A DNA stretch of 64,000 bases, taken from positions 54,615 through 118,614 of the forward strand of contig JAECUM010003652.1 in the NCBI GenBank assembly GCA_016617855.1. Direction: 5' to 3'. This document shows, piece by piece, positions 19,119-27,373 of this stretch (the first letter of the stretch is position 1; each line of letters starts with the position of its first letter). The notes below the pieces were generated by a model that was given only the letters and a program-made list of their open reading frames with translations, did no database searches and was not told the origin of the DNA. The DNA comes from Megalonaias nervosa. Taxonomy: Eukaryota > Mollusca > Bivalvia > Unionida > Unionidae. The translations under genes and the position numbers were made by a program.

Positions 19119-19577
19119 TTATACCCTCTTTGGTGTCAGGTAATAAGTGTACTTTTTGAACAGCTTCGATTTTATTTTAGTACCACCGTACCAAAAAGGT
19201 TTAGTCACTAACTCACACACCACACGTCGCACAGAAGTTTCCTCTTGAACTAGAAAGAATTGTTCTTGTAAAGATTTGTTGCAATTCTCTAACTCGTCCG
19301 TTCTAATTCGGTGTATTAGGATCACTTTGTAAGTTGAATGAGTGGCATCCAAAAATTTATGAATTTCACGCGATTCATCAATATCTGACCACTGGAACAC
19401 TTTCATCAGAATCAGTCCTCTTATAGCATTTAGGTACCAGTGGTTCCAACATCGGTAACGTAACGGATGCAATGGTTCTTTGCGTTTCACTTGTATTTTG
19501 ACGAAGTCGCGGTAAATGCGTTCTCTCAATTCCACAGGCAAATCAAGAATGTTCTCTTGTAAAGTATCCATAACCAT
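19119..19577 (-). CDS. unidentified protein with F-box-like N-terminus
   Basis: 152 codons from ATG 19577 (MVMDTLQENILDLPVELRERIY), one base after the preceding stop. LPxELxxxIYxxFV is the pattern of an F-box helix, which in viral proteins recruits SCF ubiquitin ligase, but the match is short. The rest is basic, with Trp and Tyr (YRCWNHWYLNAIRGLILM), and ends in KLFKKYTYYLTPKRV. The frame is intact. It could equally be an unrelated helical protein. Confidence 0.45.
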   Translation of the reverse strand: MVMDTLQENILDLPVELRERIYRDFVKIQVKRKEPLHPLRYRCWNHWYLNAIRGLILMKVFQWSDIDESREIHKFLDATHSTYKVILIHRIRTDELENCNKSLQEQFFLVQEETSVRRVVCELVTKPFWYGGTKIKSKLFKKYTYYLTPKRV

Positions 19578-19578
19578 G

Positions 19579-19785
19579 TCAGTCAACACGTTTCCTAGAG
19601 CGAAAGTAATGAACGTAGTGAGTAATTTCTGACCACTGCCATTCCAGCAAACGGTCAAGAATGTCAATAAAATCTTCAAATGTAAATGGTCTAAAGCAAA
19701 ATATTATGAAGAACGCACCCTTGATCCAGAGAAATGGACTTGTTTGTTGACTTTTGTCAATTTCCTCTTGTGAATTTCTCGACAT
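19579..19785 (-). CDS. small unidentified protein upstream of the F-box-like gene
   Basis: 68 codons from ATG 19785 (MSRNSQEEIDKSQQ). A short hydrophobic stretch (FFIIFCF) is followed by TFEDFIDILDRLLEWQW. The stop is one base before the next ATG (TGACATG), suggesting co-expression. Spacer 19786-19982 holds nothing else recognisable. Confidence 0.4.
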   Translation of the reverse strand: MSRNSQEEIDKSQQTSPFLWIKGAFFIIFCFRPFTFEDFIDILDRLLEWQWSEITHYVHYFRSRKRVD

Positions 19786-19982
19786 AAAAGTTCTACAGTC
19801 ACAGATTGAGATTTGGCTCTGGCAAGTCCCTGTCAAATGTCCTTGTAGATCTTCTCTTACAATTCGTTTGGTAATCTTTGAAGATTATTTTTTACATGGG
19901 GTTTAAATACTTGTCTAGGGGTTGTCCAACGTTCGACTCCTAGCCAAGGAGCTGGTTTCTTACACGACATGGTATGCCCACT

Positions 19983-20600
19983 TCAATGACGAGGTCCCAC
20001 TAAAGGTAGGTAGTGACAATCTGGAGACCATCGAGCATGTTCCAGGTAAGCGCAATCTTTCTTCTCCCACTCGTGAAGTGACATACCACAACTGAAGTAC
20101 TTGACTTTATCCCCTTCGCCCAAGTAGATAAATCCAGCTCTAGCTAATTCTTCGGGGGTAGGTCCTCCCAGATATTTTGGCCATTTTCCTCGAAAGGTGT
20201 GGAATCGACTATCATAGTCATAGTATTCTGGCAAACGCACAGAAAACAAATATTCGTCTTTCACAGGTTCATTTCGATGAGGGTACGGTGAAATATGTAG
20301 GAGTCTGCTCAGTTTTACATGACATCCGTAGGGTGGTAGCCGCATGGTGTCATAAGGATGACATCCACCATAAAAACCAGTAAAGTGAAAAGGTGTGCGA
20401 TAACGAGTGGCATCACTTTCACATCCATCAGGTTTGACACGCACAGCATCACTTTCCATGGTAGGTACAGTCGTAGCAAAATTTCCATGATGTGGTACTG
20501 AATCACTGAGGTCATAGCGTACGGCATCCCTGTCATCGCAAGGCACAGCATCGTACTCGAGTTTGCTCTTGCTTGATACTTGCTGTTTGAAAGGATTCAT
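19983..20600 (-). CDS. BIR-domain protein 1 (IAP-like), first zinc Cys replaced
   Basis: An intact 205-codon frame from ATG 20600. Residues 1-70 are low-complexity with a repeated DAVR motif. The BIR domain spans about residues 128-200 (RFHTF, KWP, LARAGFIYLGEGD, HARWSPDC). Zinc-ligand spacing is exact for C-x2-C-x16-H-x6-C, but the first Cys is Tyr168; Cys171, His188 and Cys195 are present. BIR proteins block caspases or bind IAP-binding motifs. No RING is visible. Its own TATA box is at 20653-20665. It is paralogous to the next gene. Confidence 0.8.
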   Translation of the reverse strand: MNPFKQQVSSKSKLEYDAVPCDDRDAVRYDLSDSVPHHGNFATTVPTMESDAVRVKPDGCESDATRYRTPFHFTGFYGGCHPYDTMRLPPYGCHVKLSRLLHISPYPHRNEPVKDEYLFSVRLPEYYDYDSRFHTFRGKWPKYLGGPTPEELARAGFIYLGEGDKVKYFSCGMSLHEWEKKDCAYLEHARWSPDCHYLPLVGPRH

Positions 20601-20652
20601 CTTTCTCGCTTGACAATGGTAGTCACAATGAACAATCGGCCTTGGACATTGT

Positions 20653-20665
20653 CCCTTTTTATACT
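20653..20665 (-). promoter_or_regulatory. TATA box of BIR gene 1
   Basis: Minus-strand TAGTATAAAAAGGG about 55 nt before ATG 20600. Confidence 0.6.
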
Positions 20666-21138
20666 AGTCGTAATGAAGTCTCGAGTTTGTACATCGTTCT
20701 TTTTTTATGACCAGTTTTGGAAGTCTTCCTTTCTTTCTTCTTGGACATCGGTACTACCTTCTCTAAGGTACCGTCATACCTGAACCGTACTGTGATGGGT
20801 GGAAATGCCATAGAAAGGTAAGGACAATGCGGAGACCATTGAGTATGTTCCAGAATAGCTGAATCTTTATAGATACATCGATCCATACTCAACTTCAGAC
20901 CACAACTGAAACTCTGTACTTCGTATCCCAATCCAGTCTCAGGTCCCAAGCAGACAAACCCTGTTCTAGCTAAAACATTCGCAGTAGGTAATCCTTCCCT
21001 ATCCGTGGGCCATTTTTGAAACGTTTCCAGTCGACTGGCACAACTGTAATAGTCAGGCAAGAAAGCAGGAAAATGGTATGGTTTGAGCTTGGAGTTCTCT
21101 GTGAGTTTCTCACTCGATTCTTGCTGTGTCGAAGTCAT
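20659..21138 (-). CDS. BIR-domain protein 2 (IAP-like), first zinc Cys replaced
   Basis: An intact 159-codon frame from ATG 21138, whose first bases overlap the polymerase stop (ATGA). The BIR domain is at about residues 33-108 (SRLETFQKWP, LARTGFVCLGPE, HTQWSPHC). Cys79, His98 and Cys105 are present, but the first ligand position is Ser76 and the Cys-His loop is two residues longer than usual. A Lys-rich tail follows (SKKKERKTSKTGHKKR). It is a tandem paralogue of BIR protein 1. It is probably anti-apoptotic by family; the altered zinc site leaves activity open. Confidence 0.75.
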   Translation of the reverse strand: MTSTQQESSEKLTENSKLKPYHFPAFLPDYYSCASRLETFQKWPTDREGLPTANVLARTGFVCLGPETGLGYEVQSFSCGLKLSMDRCIYKDSAILEHTQWSPHCPYLSMAFPPITVRFRYDGTLEKVVPMSKKKERKTSKTGHKKRTMYKLETSLRLV

Positions 21139-24100
21139 CCTTCTTGTTGGTGACTATCGTCCTGGAACCATTTTTTTATACCAGAGTGTCCGTTCCGTAA
21201 AGTGAAGTGATTGGGAAGCCGTATTCGCTTCTGGTACACGATTTGGTAGACTTTTTCCAAGGGGTAGCTAACAATTTGTTGTGTGGGTAAGCGTACAATC
21301 TTGTGCGGTTCGTGGGTGGTCACTTTAAAATTTCCATCCTGTCCAGTCTGCAAGGCTTATGTCAAGACGCCAAAGTTTAGCAATTGACTGGTGCGATAAT
21401 TGAGAGTGAATCCTATCACTTTGCACTCCGTGTACACTTCTCCTTGTGGGTCACGGTATTCGTAGCCGTAATTTTTGGGACCGCCACTTGCAAAAAATAG
21501 AATCTTGTCGTCGGGATGCTCGTCCGTCCAGGCTCCTAAACGGTCTCCTTCGATGACAGGGTGTTGTTGACCCAGGCGATAGATGTAGATGCAACTGTCC
21601 GTGTCAAAATACAGCACACGATCTCCTAATAGTTCTAAAGCTTCGTACAGTTTTAAGCGAGCATGGGCTGTCATGTAAGCCGCAATGATGACATTTCCAA
21701 ATTCGTCGGCTTCTACAAAGTCCAGTTCTTCTTCGTAATTGACTAAGATCAAGTCCTCACGAACGACGTCCACGTGTTTCATGTATGTGGTTTTGTCGTG
21801 AATCATCTGAAAGTAGCGGGAAGGTTCTGTCAAATACTCCATCTTGGGTAAACACGGTCGTTGTGCCATTTTGCCCCACACACAATTTAACATCACTTTG
21901 GCAAACGATCGCCTTCCTTCGTTTTTCTCGACGTAGTCTAAAGTGATGCCTTCCTGTTCCCAGTATTTGTCTTTGAATTTTTTTTGGTCTTCGGGAGTGT
22001 GGCAGCAGGAAGGATAGCCGCTAGCTTCTTGTTTCAGTTTCAAAAAGGCATTCACGTAGTCTGGAAAAAATGCCTTTTTGAGTCTCGTAGCCCTTGTGGT
22101 ATTTTTCTGTCTCGGGAAAGTGGTAAATTTCATACACTTCTAATAGTTGGTATCCCAGGTCCAGAGCTTTGAACAATTCCACGCTGACCCACGTTCCCGT
22201 CAAGGCGCGTTCTTCCTGAGTGCTGAAAAGTTTGGTCTTGGTTGCACTTTTCGGCACAAGTACGGCACAAGGGAAATATCAGTTTTCCTTGGCAATGGTG
22301 AGGTAAAATGGGATGGTACAAGTACGTGGGAGGCAAGACTTTACATTTGATCAATCCTACGTATTGTCTCATTTTGTCCACGTCGATGTGTTCCGTGAGC
22401 AATTGTGGGTGCTCTGCGGGAAAGTGACAATATTTGCACACGTACGGATACAGAGAACACACGTCCAAGTATTTGATTTCCTCTCCTTTCTCTTCGTCGG
22501 CTTGGTACAGCAACCAGGTGGCATTCGTCCGTCCTCCGTACAAACTGTCCCTTGGGTTCAGTGGGTCCACCAGCTTGTAACTTTCCACGATGCGCTTAAA
22601 CTCGGGATCGGTTTTCAATCGCTGATCGTACTCGTGTTCCCACATTTATACCACTCTTCTAACTTCAAGCGTCGCTTACAAGTGGCCTGGTACAAGTCTT
22701 CCATGGTCCGTAATAAAATCTGATTTTTAGTAGTTCGTTGAGATAGGACATCCGTGAAATAAGCACTCGTGAAACTCCTACACAATCTGGGGGTTTCCTA
22801 AGTCCCAGCCATCTACCGAATACCTTCCAATAGTCTTTTCGCCTCCTCCATTGCTGGCATGTTGGATCCATTTGTCTTCCTTGTCACACAAGTAATGTAT
22901 CCACCGGAGGGCTTTGACTGAGTATTGACGTTTGACAAAATTGGTTATTTGAGGACTGATGACAGCCAGGGTGTTTTCGGGCATAAATCGTTGGCGGTAC
23001 ACTAAGGAACACGCTTTGGCAATGGTGCAGGCTTCTTTTAAAGGATTGATCCCTCCGTGTTCCATGAACAGTTCTCTAAATTTTCTACAGCAACTCCGTA
23101 AAATGTCTACGTCGGAACGACAATATTTTAACATTTCTTCCTGAAAGTCGAAAGGGTCCGAGGCGTGAGTCTGGTACCAAGCGTAGAAAGCTTCTCGTTG
23201 TTCGGTACGCATGTTGTCGGGGTCGTAGTAGTGAGCCTCAGGCAAATGGGGTAGAACGGCATGTTTATTGGCTTCGGTATTGAAAAAGTGCGGAAAATAG
23301 CCTTTGGCCATTTTTGTCATTCCAAACGTTTTAGGCTTGCGACTCAAAGGCATGGCCAAATAACTCATCGAATCTTTAAACTGCACTTGACCCACTTGCA
23401 TGGAAATGATTTTGGCTGCGTTCAAAATGACTTTAGGACGTTCCGTACTTTGTACCGTATATTGTCTCAAAAGAAACTGCCCATTGTATCCCGAGAAATT
23501 GTGAGCCATCACAGCGGCATAGCGATGACAATCTCCGTAACGTTCGATGTCTTCTTGGCTCCACGTCTCGTCGATAGGGTTTAAAATCCATTGGGCGAAA
23601 TCGGTCAGCGTGTTTGGTGCCCGAAAGATTTTTTCACGTCCTCCAGGAATCTTGCTACAGTGAGGGCAATGAGTCAAGATAGGCTCTTGGATGCACTTCT
23701 CACACGCTCGGTGAGCCAAGCAGAAATTAGGAATGTGAATACCAATCTCTTGCATGCATTCGAAATCGAAAATGATGAAATGGCCTTTCTTCTGGTCGTT
23801 ATCTTCTTCCTGTTGGGCTGGTATTTTTGAATGTAGCATTGGAGTTCCAAGTCCACGATTTGGTGACAAATGTGACATCGTTTCTTTCCTGAACAGACGT
23901 ACGCCTTGGCATTATTGGTACGTATGCCTTGTCCACAAGTAGGGCACAATCTCAGGAGTTGACAAGCACATTTCGGCTGTGAACCTTGCGTCTTTAGATG
24001 TTGTTGGTAACAAGTTGAGCTGACAAACGTGCACTGACTATCAGAGCAATGCACTCGTTCTTGTCCTTTGTCTAGACAGGGCTTAGAGGCTAAACATCCC

Positions 24101-25191
24101 TCACATTTCGATCCACAATGCTTGTGTTGCTCTCGATTGTTATAGCCATAGTCACATTTCTCACAGTAATAACTGTATGACAGGAATGCAGTGATACTGG
24201 TAATGGCATCAAAATGTTCATCGTGATGATAGACGTGAATGTATTTTCCGTCTTTGAAATTTTTGCCTCGAAACATCAGAAGTCCGCGCACTTCTTGAGT
24301 GTGTACTTTCAAGGTGTAACGTGGAGCCAAGACGTCTTGCAATGTTTGCATTTCAGGAATGCCACAGGGTGTGTCTTTGGATATGCCCGCTTGCTGTAAC
24401 AGGAGTTCTGCCTCTCTTCGTTGTTTGGCTCGGTCCGATTGTTGAATAGTTTTCCAGGCTCTTTTCCATTTTGCCGTGTCATTCTTGTGGCCATACGTTC
24501 GACCCACCACGATGGCACGGGCTAAACACATCTTGTCTTGAGGATTGTTAATTTGAACGAGGCTCTTTTTGGTGCTGCGAAGGTTGTCTACCAAGATCGC
24601 CTTTTTGCGTCCTGTCCCTTGGGGAAGAGACACGTGGGTCATGAACAGTGTCGCTTTTCCATCGGTGATGTGAAACTTGTCGTTGGATTGTTGCACGTGT
24701 TGAATCTTGTTGATGACTTTGGAAGGTGTCAATTCTGCCGGGCTGCTAAACTCGATCCAAACGGGTGACTTCAAACTGTCGTGATGAATGCAAAGTCTCA
24801 ATCGATCGTCTTCTTTGGCTTCACATTGCCGTTTCAGAGTAGTTAACAAAGAATCCCACACATCGGTGATGAACCCTTCTGCTTTCTCCAACGGTACGTC
24901 GGACTTGAAATCTTTAAACTTCACTGCGTACGTGTAGGCCGTAGTTCTAAATTTTCTGGAGGAGCGTTTGTCGATCTCTCGAATGTGGTAGTACTTTTGA
25001 GGGTTTACTGGTGGTGATGGACTTTGACTGAGTGTAGACTCTCTGGGCCTAGATTCTGGTTCACTCATCTCATCTTCAAAATCGTTGGCATGAATTTGAG
25101 ACAAGACTTCAGCTACTGTGCGAGGCGATAAATCACGTTTCTGCCTCTTACTTTCTTCTCTTTTCTTTACGAAATGATGCAATCGTTTCAT
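21135..25191 (-). pseudogene. protein-primed family-B DNA polymerase, inactivated
   Basis: The element replicase, from ATG 25191. The N-terminal region has a Cys/His-rich zinc-ribbon-like block (CEKCDYGYNNREQHKHC to CHICHQIV). Exonuclease motifs: DFE near 23776, HNFSGYN near 23500, YCRSDVDIL near 23130. Polymerase motifs: A (DVCSLYPYV) near 22460, B (KVMLNCVWGK) near 21895, C (YFDTDS) near 21610. Lesions: frame changes near 23830, 22740, 22650, 22255 and 22070, and stops at 22778-22780 (within the EFHECLFHGCP block) and 21357-21359. All motifs remain readable, so decay is fairly recent. Confidence 0.9.
21171..21182 (-). promoter_or_regulatory. TATA box of BIR gene 2
   Basis: Minus-strand GGTATAAAAAAA about 35 nt before ATG 21138, inside the 3' end of the polymerase gene. 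It suggests separate expression of BIR2. Confidence 0.55.
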
Positions 25192-25234
25192 CTTGACTGC
25201 AAAAAGTCAAATGACTACATTTGAAACGCCATGG

Positions 25235-25276
25235 ACCCCTATATATTTATGTCAGGCTTAGTGCATATATAAAGGG
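25235..25276. promoter_or_regulatory. divergent promoter, polymerase and zinc-knuckle genes
   Basis: A minus-strand TATA (AAATATATAGGGG, 25236-25250) and a plus-strand TATA (CATATATAAAGGG, about 25264-25275) lie back to back, about 15 bp apart, facing the polymerase and the CCHC gene. Confidence 0.65.
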
Positions 25277-25326
25277 TTGGTGCCTTCCCTCTCAGTATTC
25301 ATTTTGCTCTCAAACCGTTCAACACG

Positions 25327-25764
25327 ATGGAAGAACCCACACAGCTCGAACTTCTGATTAGAGCTTTGCGAGGTGTCATACGAAAGTTTTCTTCAGACAA
25401 GCCAACGGACTGCTCTCCCACCTTTCGAGATAAAAGTCAAGATACTTGCTATATCTGTCAGAAGAAAGGGCATTGGGCTACAGAATGTCCAGACCGTCAA
25501 AAAATCAAGACCAGTGTCAGAAGAGACAAAAGTCAAGATACCTGTTATCATTGTAAAGAGAAAGGACATTGGTCTTCAGATTGCCCTAAGAAAGAACAGG
25601 AGCAGGAGGAGGAAGAAGAAAAAGAGGTGACCTCGGCAAGAGATGAACCCCGTCACGTTCAGAAAGAGAAGACAGAAAAGAAACGAAGACGAGAAAAAAG
25701 TCAGAAAGAAGAAGAAGAGGAAAAAAGTGGAAAAGTGAAGAAATTCAAAAAACAGAGAGAGTGA
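25327..25764 (+). CDS. two-knuckle CCHC zinc-finger protein
   Basis: An intact 145-codon frame, one of two on the plus strand, about 50 nt after its TATA box. Two CCHC knuckles of nucleocapsid/CNBP type: CYICQKKGHWATEC and CYHCKEKGHWSSDC, each preceded by DKSQDTC. The DNA repeats too, so one knuckle arose by tandem duplication. The rest is a Glu/Lys-rich, highly charged tail (EEEEEKEV, KKRRREKS). A single-stranded nucleic-acid-binding role is expected. It is not a standard Polinton core gene. A TGTTG run follows at about 25812-25832. No stem-loop is seen. Confidence 0.75.
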   Translation: MEEPTQLELLIRALRGVIRKFSSDKPTDCSPTFRDKSQDTCYICQKKGHWATECPDRQKIKTSVRRDKSQDTCYHCKEKGHWSSDCPKKEQEQEEEEEKEVTSARDEPRHVQKEKTEKKRRREKSQKEEEEEKSGKVKKFKKQRE

Positions 25765-26007
25765 AAGAAGAAAAAAAAGACACAGAAGAAGTCTATGAAC
25801 TTTTTAAAAAAGTGTTGTGTTGTGTTGTGTTGTGATATTGAATTGTAAAAATTTGTACCAGAATAGACGAGACTGAAAAAACGTAAGTGTCTCCTGGCTT
25901 TGATTGTTTAGAATAATAAGTGTCTACACTCATGCACTCACACACGTACATCATTGAACAAGCAAGGGATTTTGAGTTTTAATTGATTTTGGCAAAATGA
26001 ATTAGTA

Positions 26008-26045
26008 TCTCTTTTCGATAGAAGTGAGTGGCCCTGAAAAGGGCC
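26008..26045 (-). terminator. histone-type 3' end signal for the 26074-26709 gene
   Basis: Minus-strand GGCCCTTTTCAGGGCC (26030-26045) matches the histone stem-loop consensus GGYYYUUHUHARRRCC at every position and is followed by ACTCA. TATCGAAAAGAGA (26008-26019) is the U7-pairing element. The stem lies 28 nt past the stop. Confidence 0.85.
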
Positions 26046-26073
26046 GTTGGGTATTTTTTTTCTTAGAACAATC

Positions 26074-26709
26074 TCAGGAACGAGAAGCAATCCGCTTTAA
26101 CTGCCTTAAGCCTTTCCCACGGCCAAGGCCTACTTGTGGACTTGCTCCTGTTAATGATTGGGTAGATATCACTAGGGGTGGTATTTCTGGTGTAGTAACA
26201 GGGTTGGGCTGTTTGGCTCGGGAAGGTCTTTTTCTCTTGGGTCGTAATAAAGAAGTCTGATACATTTGTTTCAGACTTCTTAACTCGGCCAAAATGTCCA
26301 AGAGTACCGTTACCGTTTGAGTTTCACTGTTCTCCTTCTCTCCTAGCCTTTGTTTCTTCTCTACTGCTTCTTCTTCCTGTAGTTTCCTTCTTGCCTCTTC
26401 TTCTTCTCGCTGTTGCTGTTCAAGGAGAAATGCTTGTTCTGTCTCTTTCTGCTGTTGTAAAAATTTTTCCAATTCTTCTTTCTGTCTTTGTTTAAAATCG
26501 TCGACTTGTGGTAAAGAAGGAGAAAGTGGCGAAGGTACTGTTACTGGAACAAATTCTTGCGAAGAAGAGAAAAAATCTACTAAATCCCAGTTGAAATCAA
26601 CCTCTTCTGGAAGTAGCACTGTGTTAACATTGGTAGCCACTGCTTTGCCATCGCTTTTCGTCTCCAAAGCCGGTGCACCCCAATTCATTGTCTTCTTAGT
26701 TTCAGTCAT
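26074..26709 (-). CDS. coiled-coil protein with NLS-like basic tail, histone-type mRNA end
   Basis: An intact 211-codon frame from ATG 26709 (MTETKKTMNWG). Residues about 75-130 form a long Glu/Gln/Lys/Arg coiled coil. A second helix (VLLDILAELRSLKQMY) is followed by a bipartite-NLS-like RPKRKRPSRAK and a Gly/Arg/Gln motif (GLGRGKGLRQ) near the end, echoing the tail of the gene at 9527-9901. Promoter with TATA and CRE at 26736-26784; 3' end of histone type. It is apparently a distal member of the gene set at the other end of the element. Function unknown; nuclear, DNA-associated action is inferred. Confidence 0.7.
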   Translation of the reverse strand: MTETKKTMNWGAPALETKSDGKAVATNVNTVLLPEEVDFNWDLVDFFSSSQEFVPVTVPSPLSPSLPQVDDFKQRQKEELEKFLQQQKETEQAFLLEQQQREEEEARRKLQEEEAVEKKQRLGEKENSETQTVTVLLDILAELRSLKQMYQTSLLRPKRKRPSRAKQPNPVTTPEIPPLVISTQSLTGASPQVGLGRGKGLRQLKRIASRS

Positions 26710-26735
26710 GTTTCACAAAACAATGTCGCATCGTT

Positions 26736-26784
26736 TCACTGCACACGGACGCTAGCGCACCTATATAGGGAATGTGACGTCACA
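26736..26784 (-). promoter_or_regulatory. promoter with CRE and TATA
   Basis: Minus strand: TGACGTCA (26775-26782), CCTATATAGG (26760-26769), then GCGTCCGTG, which resembles the GTCCGTG of the left-end promoters. The same CRE octamer occurs in both terminal repeats. Confidence 0.65.
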
Positions 26785-26890
26785 GGTAGCTCTCTTAGGA
26801 TTGGAAGACAGGCTCCGCGAAGTGACTGAAATTTGTAACGCGTGTTGTCATTGGTGGACAATTTCAATTTGTTTCGATCCGGTCTTCAAC

Positions 26891-26898
26891 TATAAATA
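26891..26898 (+). promoter_or_regulatory. TATA box of the small basic-protein gene
   Basis: TATAAATA about 43 nt before ATG 26941, divergent from the 26709 gene. Confidence 0.55.
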
Positions 26899-26940
26899 AA
26901 CGTGGTTCACTTCATTCCCTTCACCTGTTCTCGTCACAAG

Positions 26941-27174
26941 ATGTGGACCAACGTAGAATCGTCTACCCTCCTATCATCGATGGTGTTCAACCCGGACTAT
27001 CCCATGTATGTCAGATCATCATGGGCAATTACCCAGATCACTGATACAGCCCTTTGGAAACGAAGGATCTATGTGGAGAGACAAAGGTGTTTAAAGAGCG
27101 TCCTCATCTACGGACCAGAAGTTAGACGAAGTTTGAGAAAGAGAAGAAGACCTATACGATGCCTTCTATGTTAA
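26941..27174 (+). CDS. small basic protein (unidentified)
   Basis: 77 codons from ATG 26941 (MWTNVESSTLL). A GTG-led extension to 26902 is not preferred because it abuts the TATA box. The C-terminus is strongly basic (RRSLRKRRRPIR) with two Cys at the end. The frame is intact and lies nearest the right terminal repeat. It resembles nothing I can name. The spacer 27175-27373 has a T-rich stretch and a TATATAAAAG at about 27342 but no recognised gene. Confidence 0.5.
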   Translation: MWTNVESSTLLSSMVFNPDYPMYVRSSWAITQITDTALWKRRIYVERQRCLKSVLIYGPEVRRSLRKRRRPIRCLLC

Positions 27175-27373
27175 CGAACTGGTGTTAACATAAAACCCAA
27201 AGGCCCTTTTTTTTATTCGATTGTATAATTTATATTTTAACTCCCCAAAACATTATTCTCTTACCTAAAAAATTGTGTTAGTCGATTTTATAATTTGTGT
27301 AGGATAGATTGGTGTTCATGAATCTATGGAAAAAAACGAATATATAAAAGATACTCTACTATACTATTCACTG

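Noticed and set aside
10432..22780. Alternative genetic code explaining the internal stops
   Set aside because: TAA, TAG and TGA all occur, frameshifts accompany them, and sister copies have ordinary sense codons at some of the sites.
7529..26709. Bacterial Rho-independent terminators at the GCCCTGAAAAGGGC hairpins
   Set aside because: The element is eukaryotic, the loop and flanks match the histone consensus on the coding strand, and a U7-type element follows each.
27198..27216. Fifth histone-type stem-loop after the small basic-protein gene (AAAGGCCCTTTTTTTT)
   Set aside because: The 3' half of the stem is missing.
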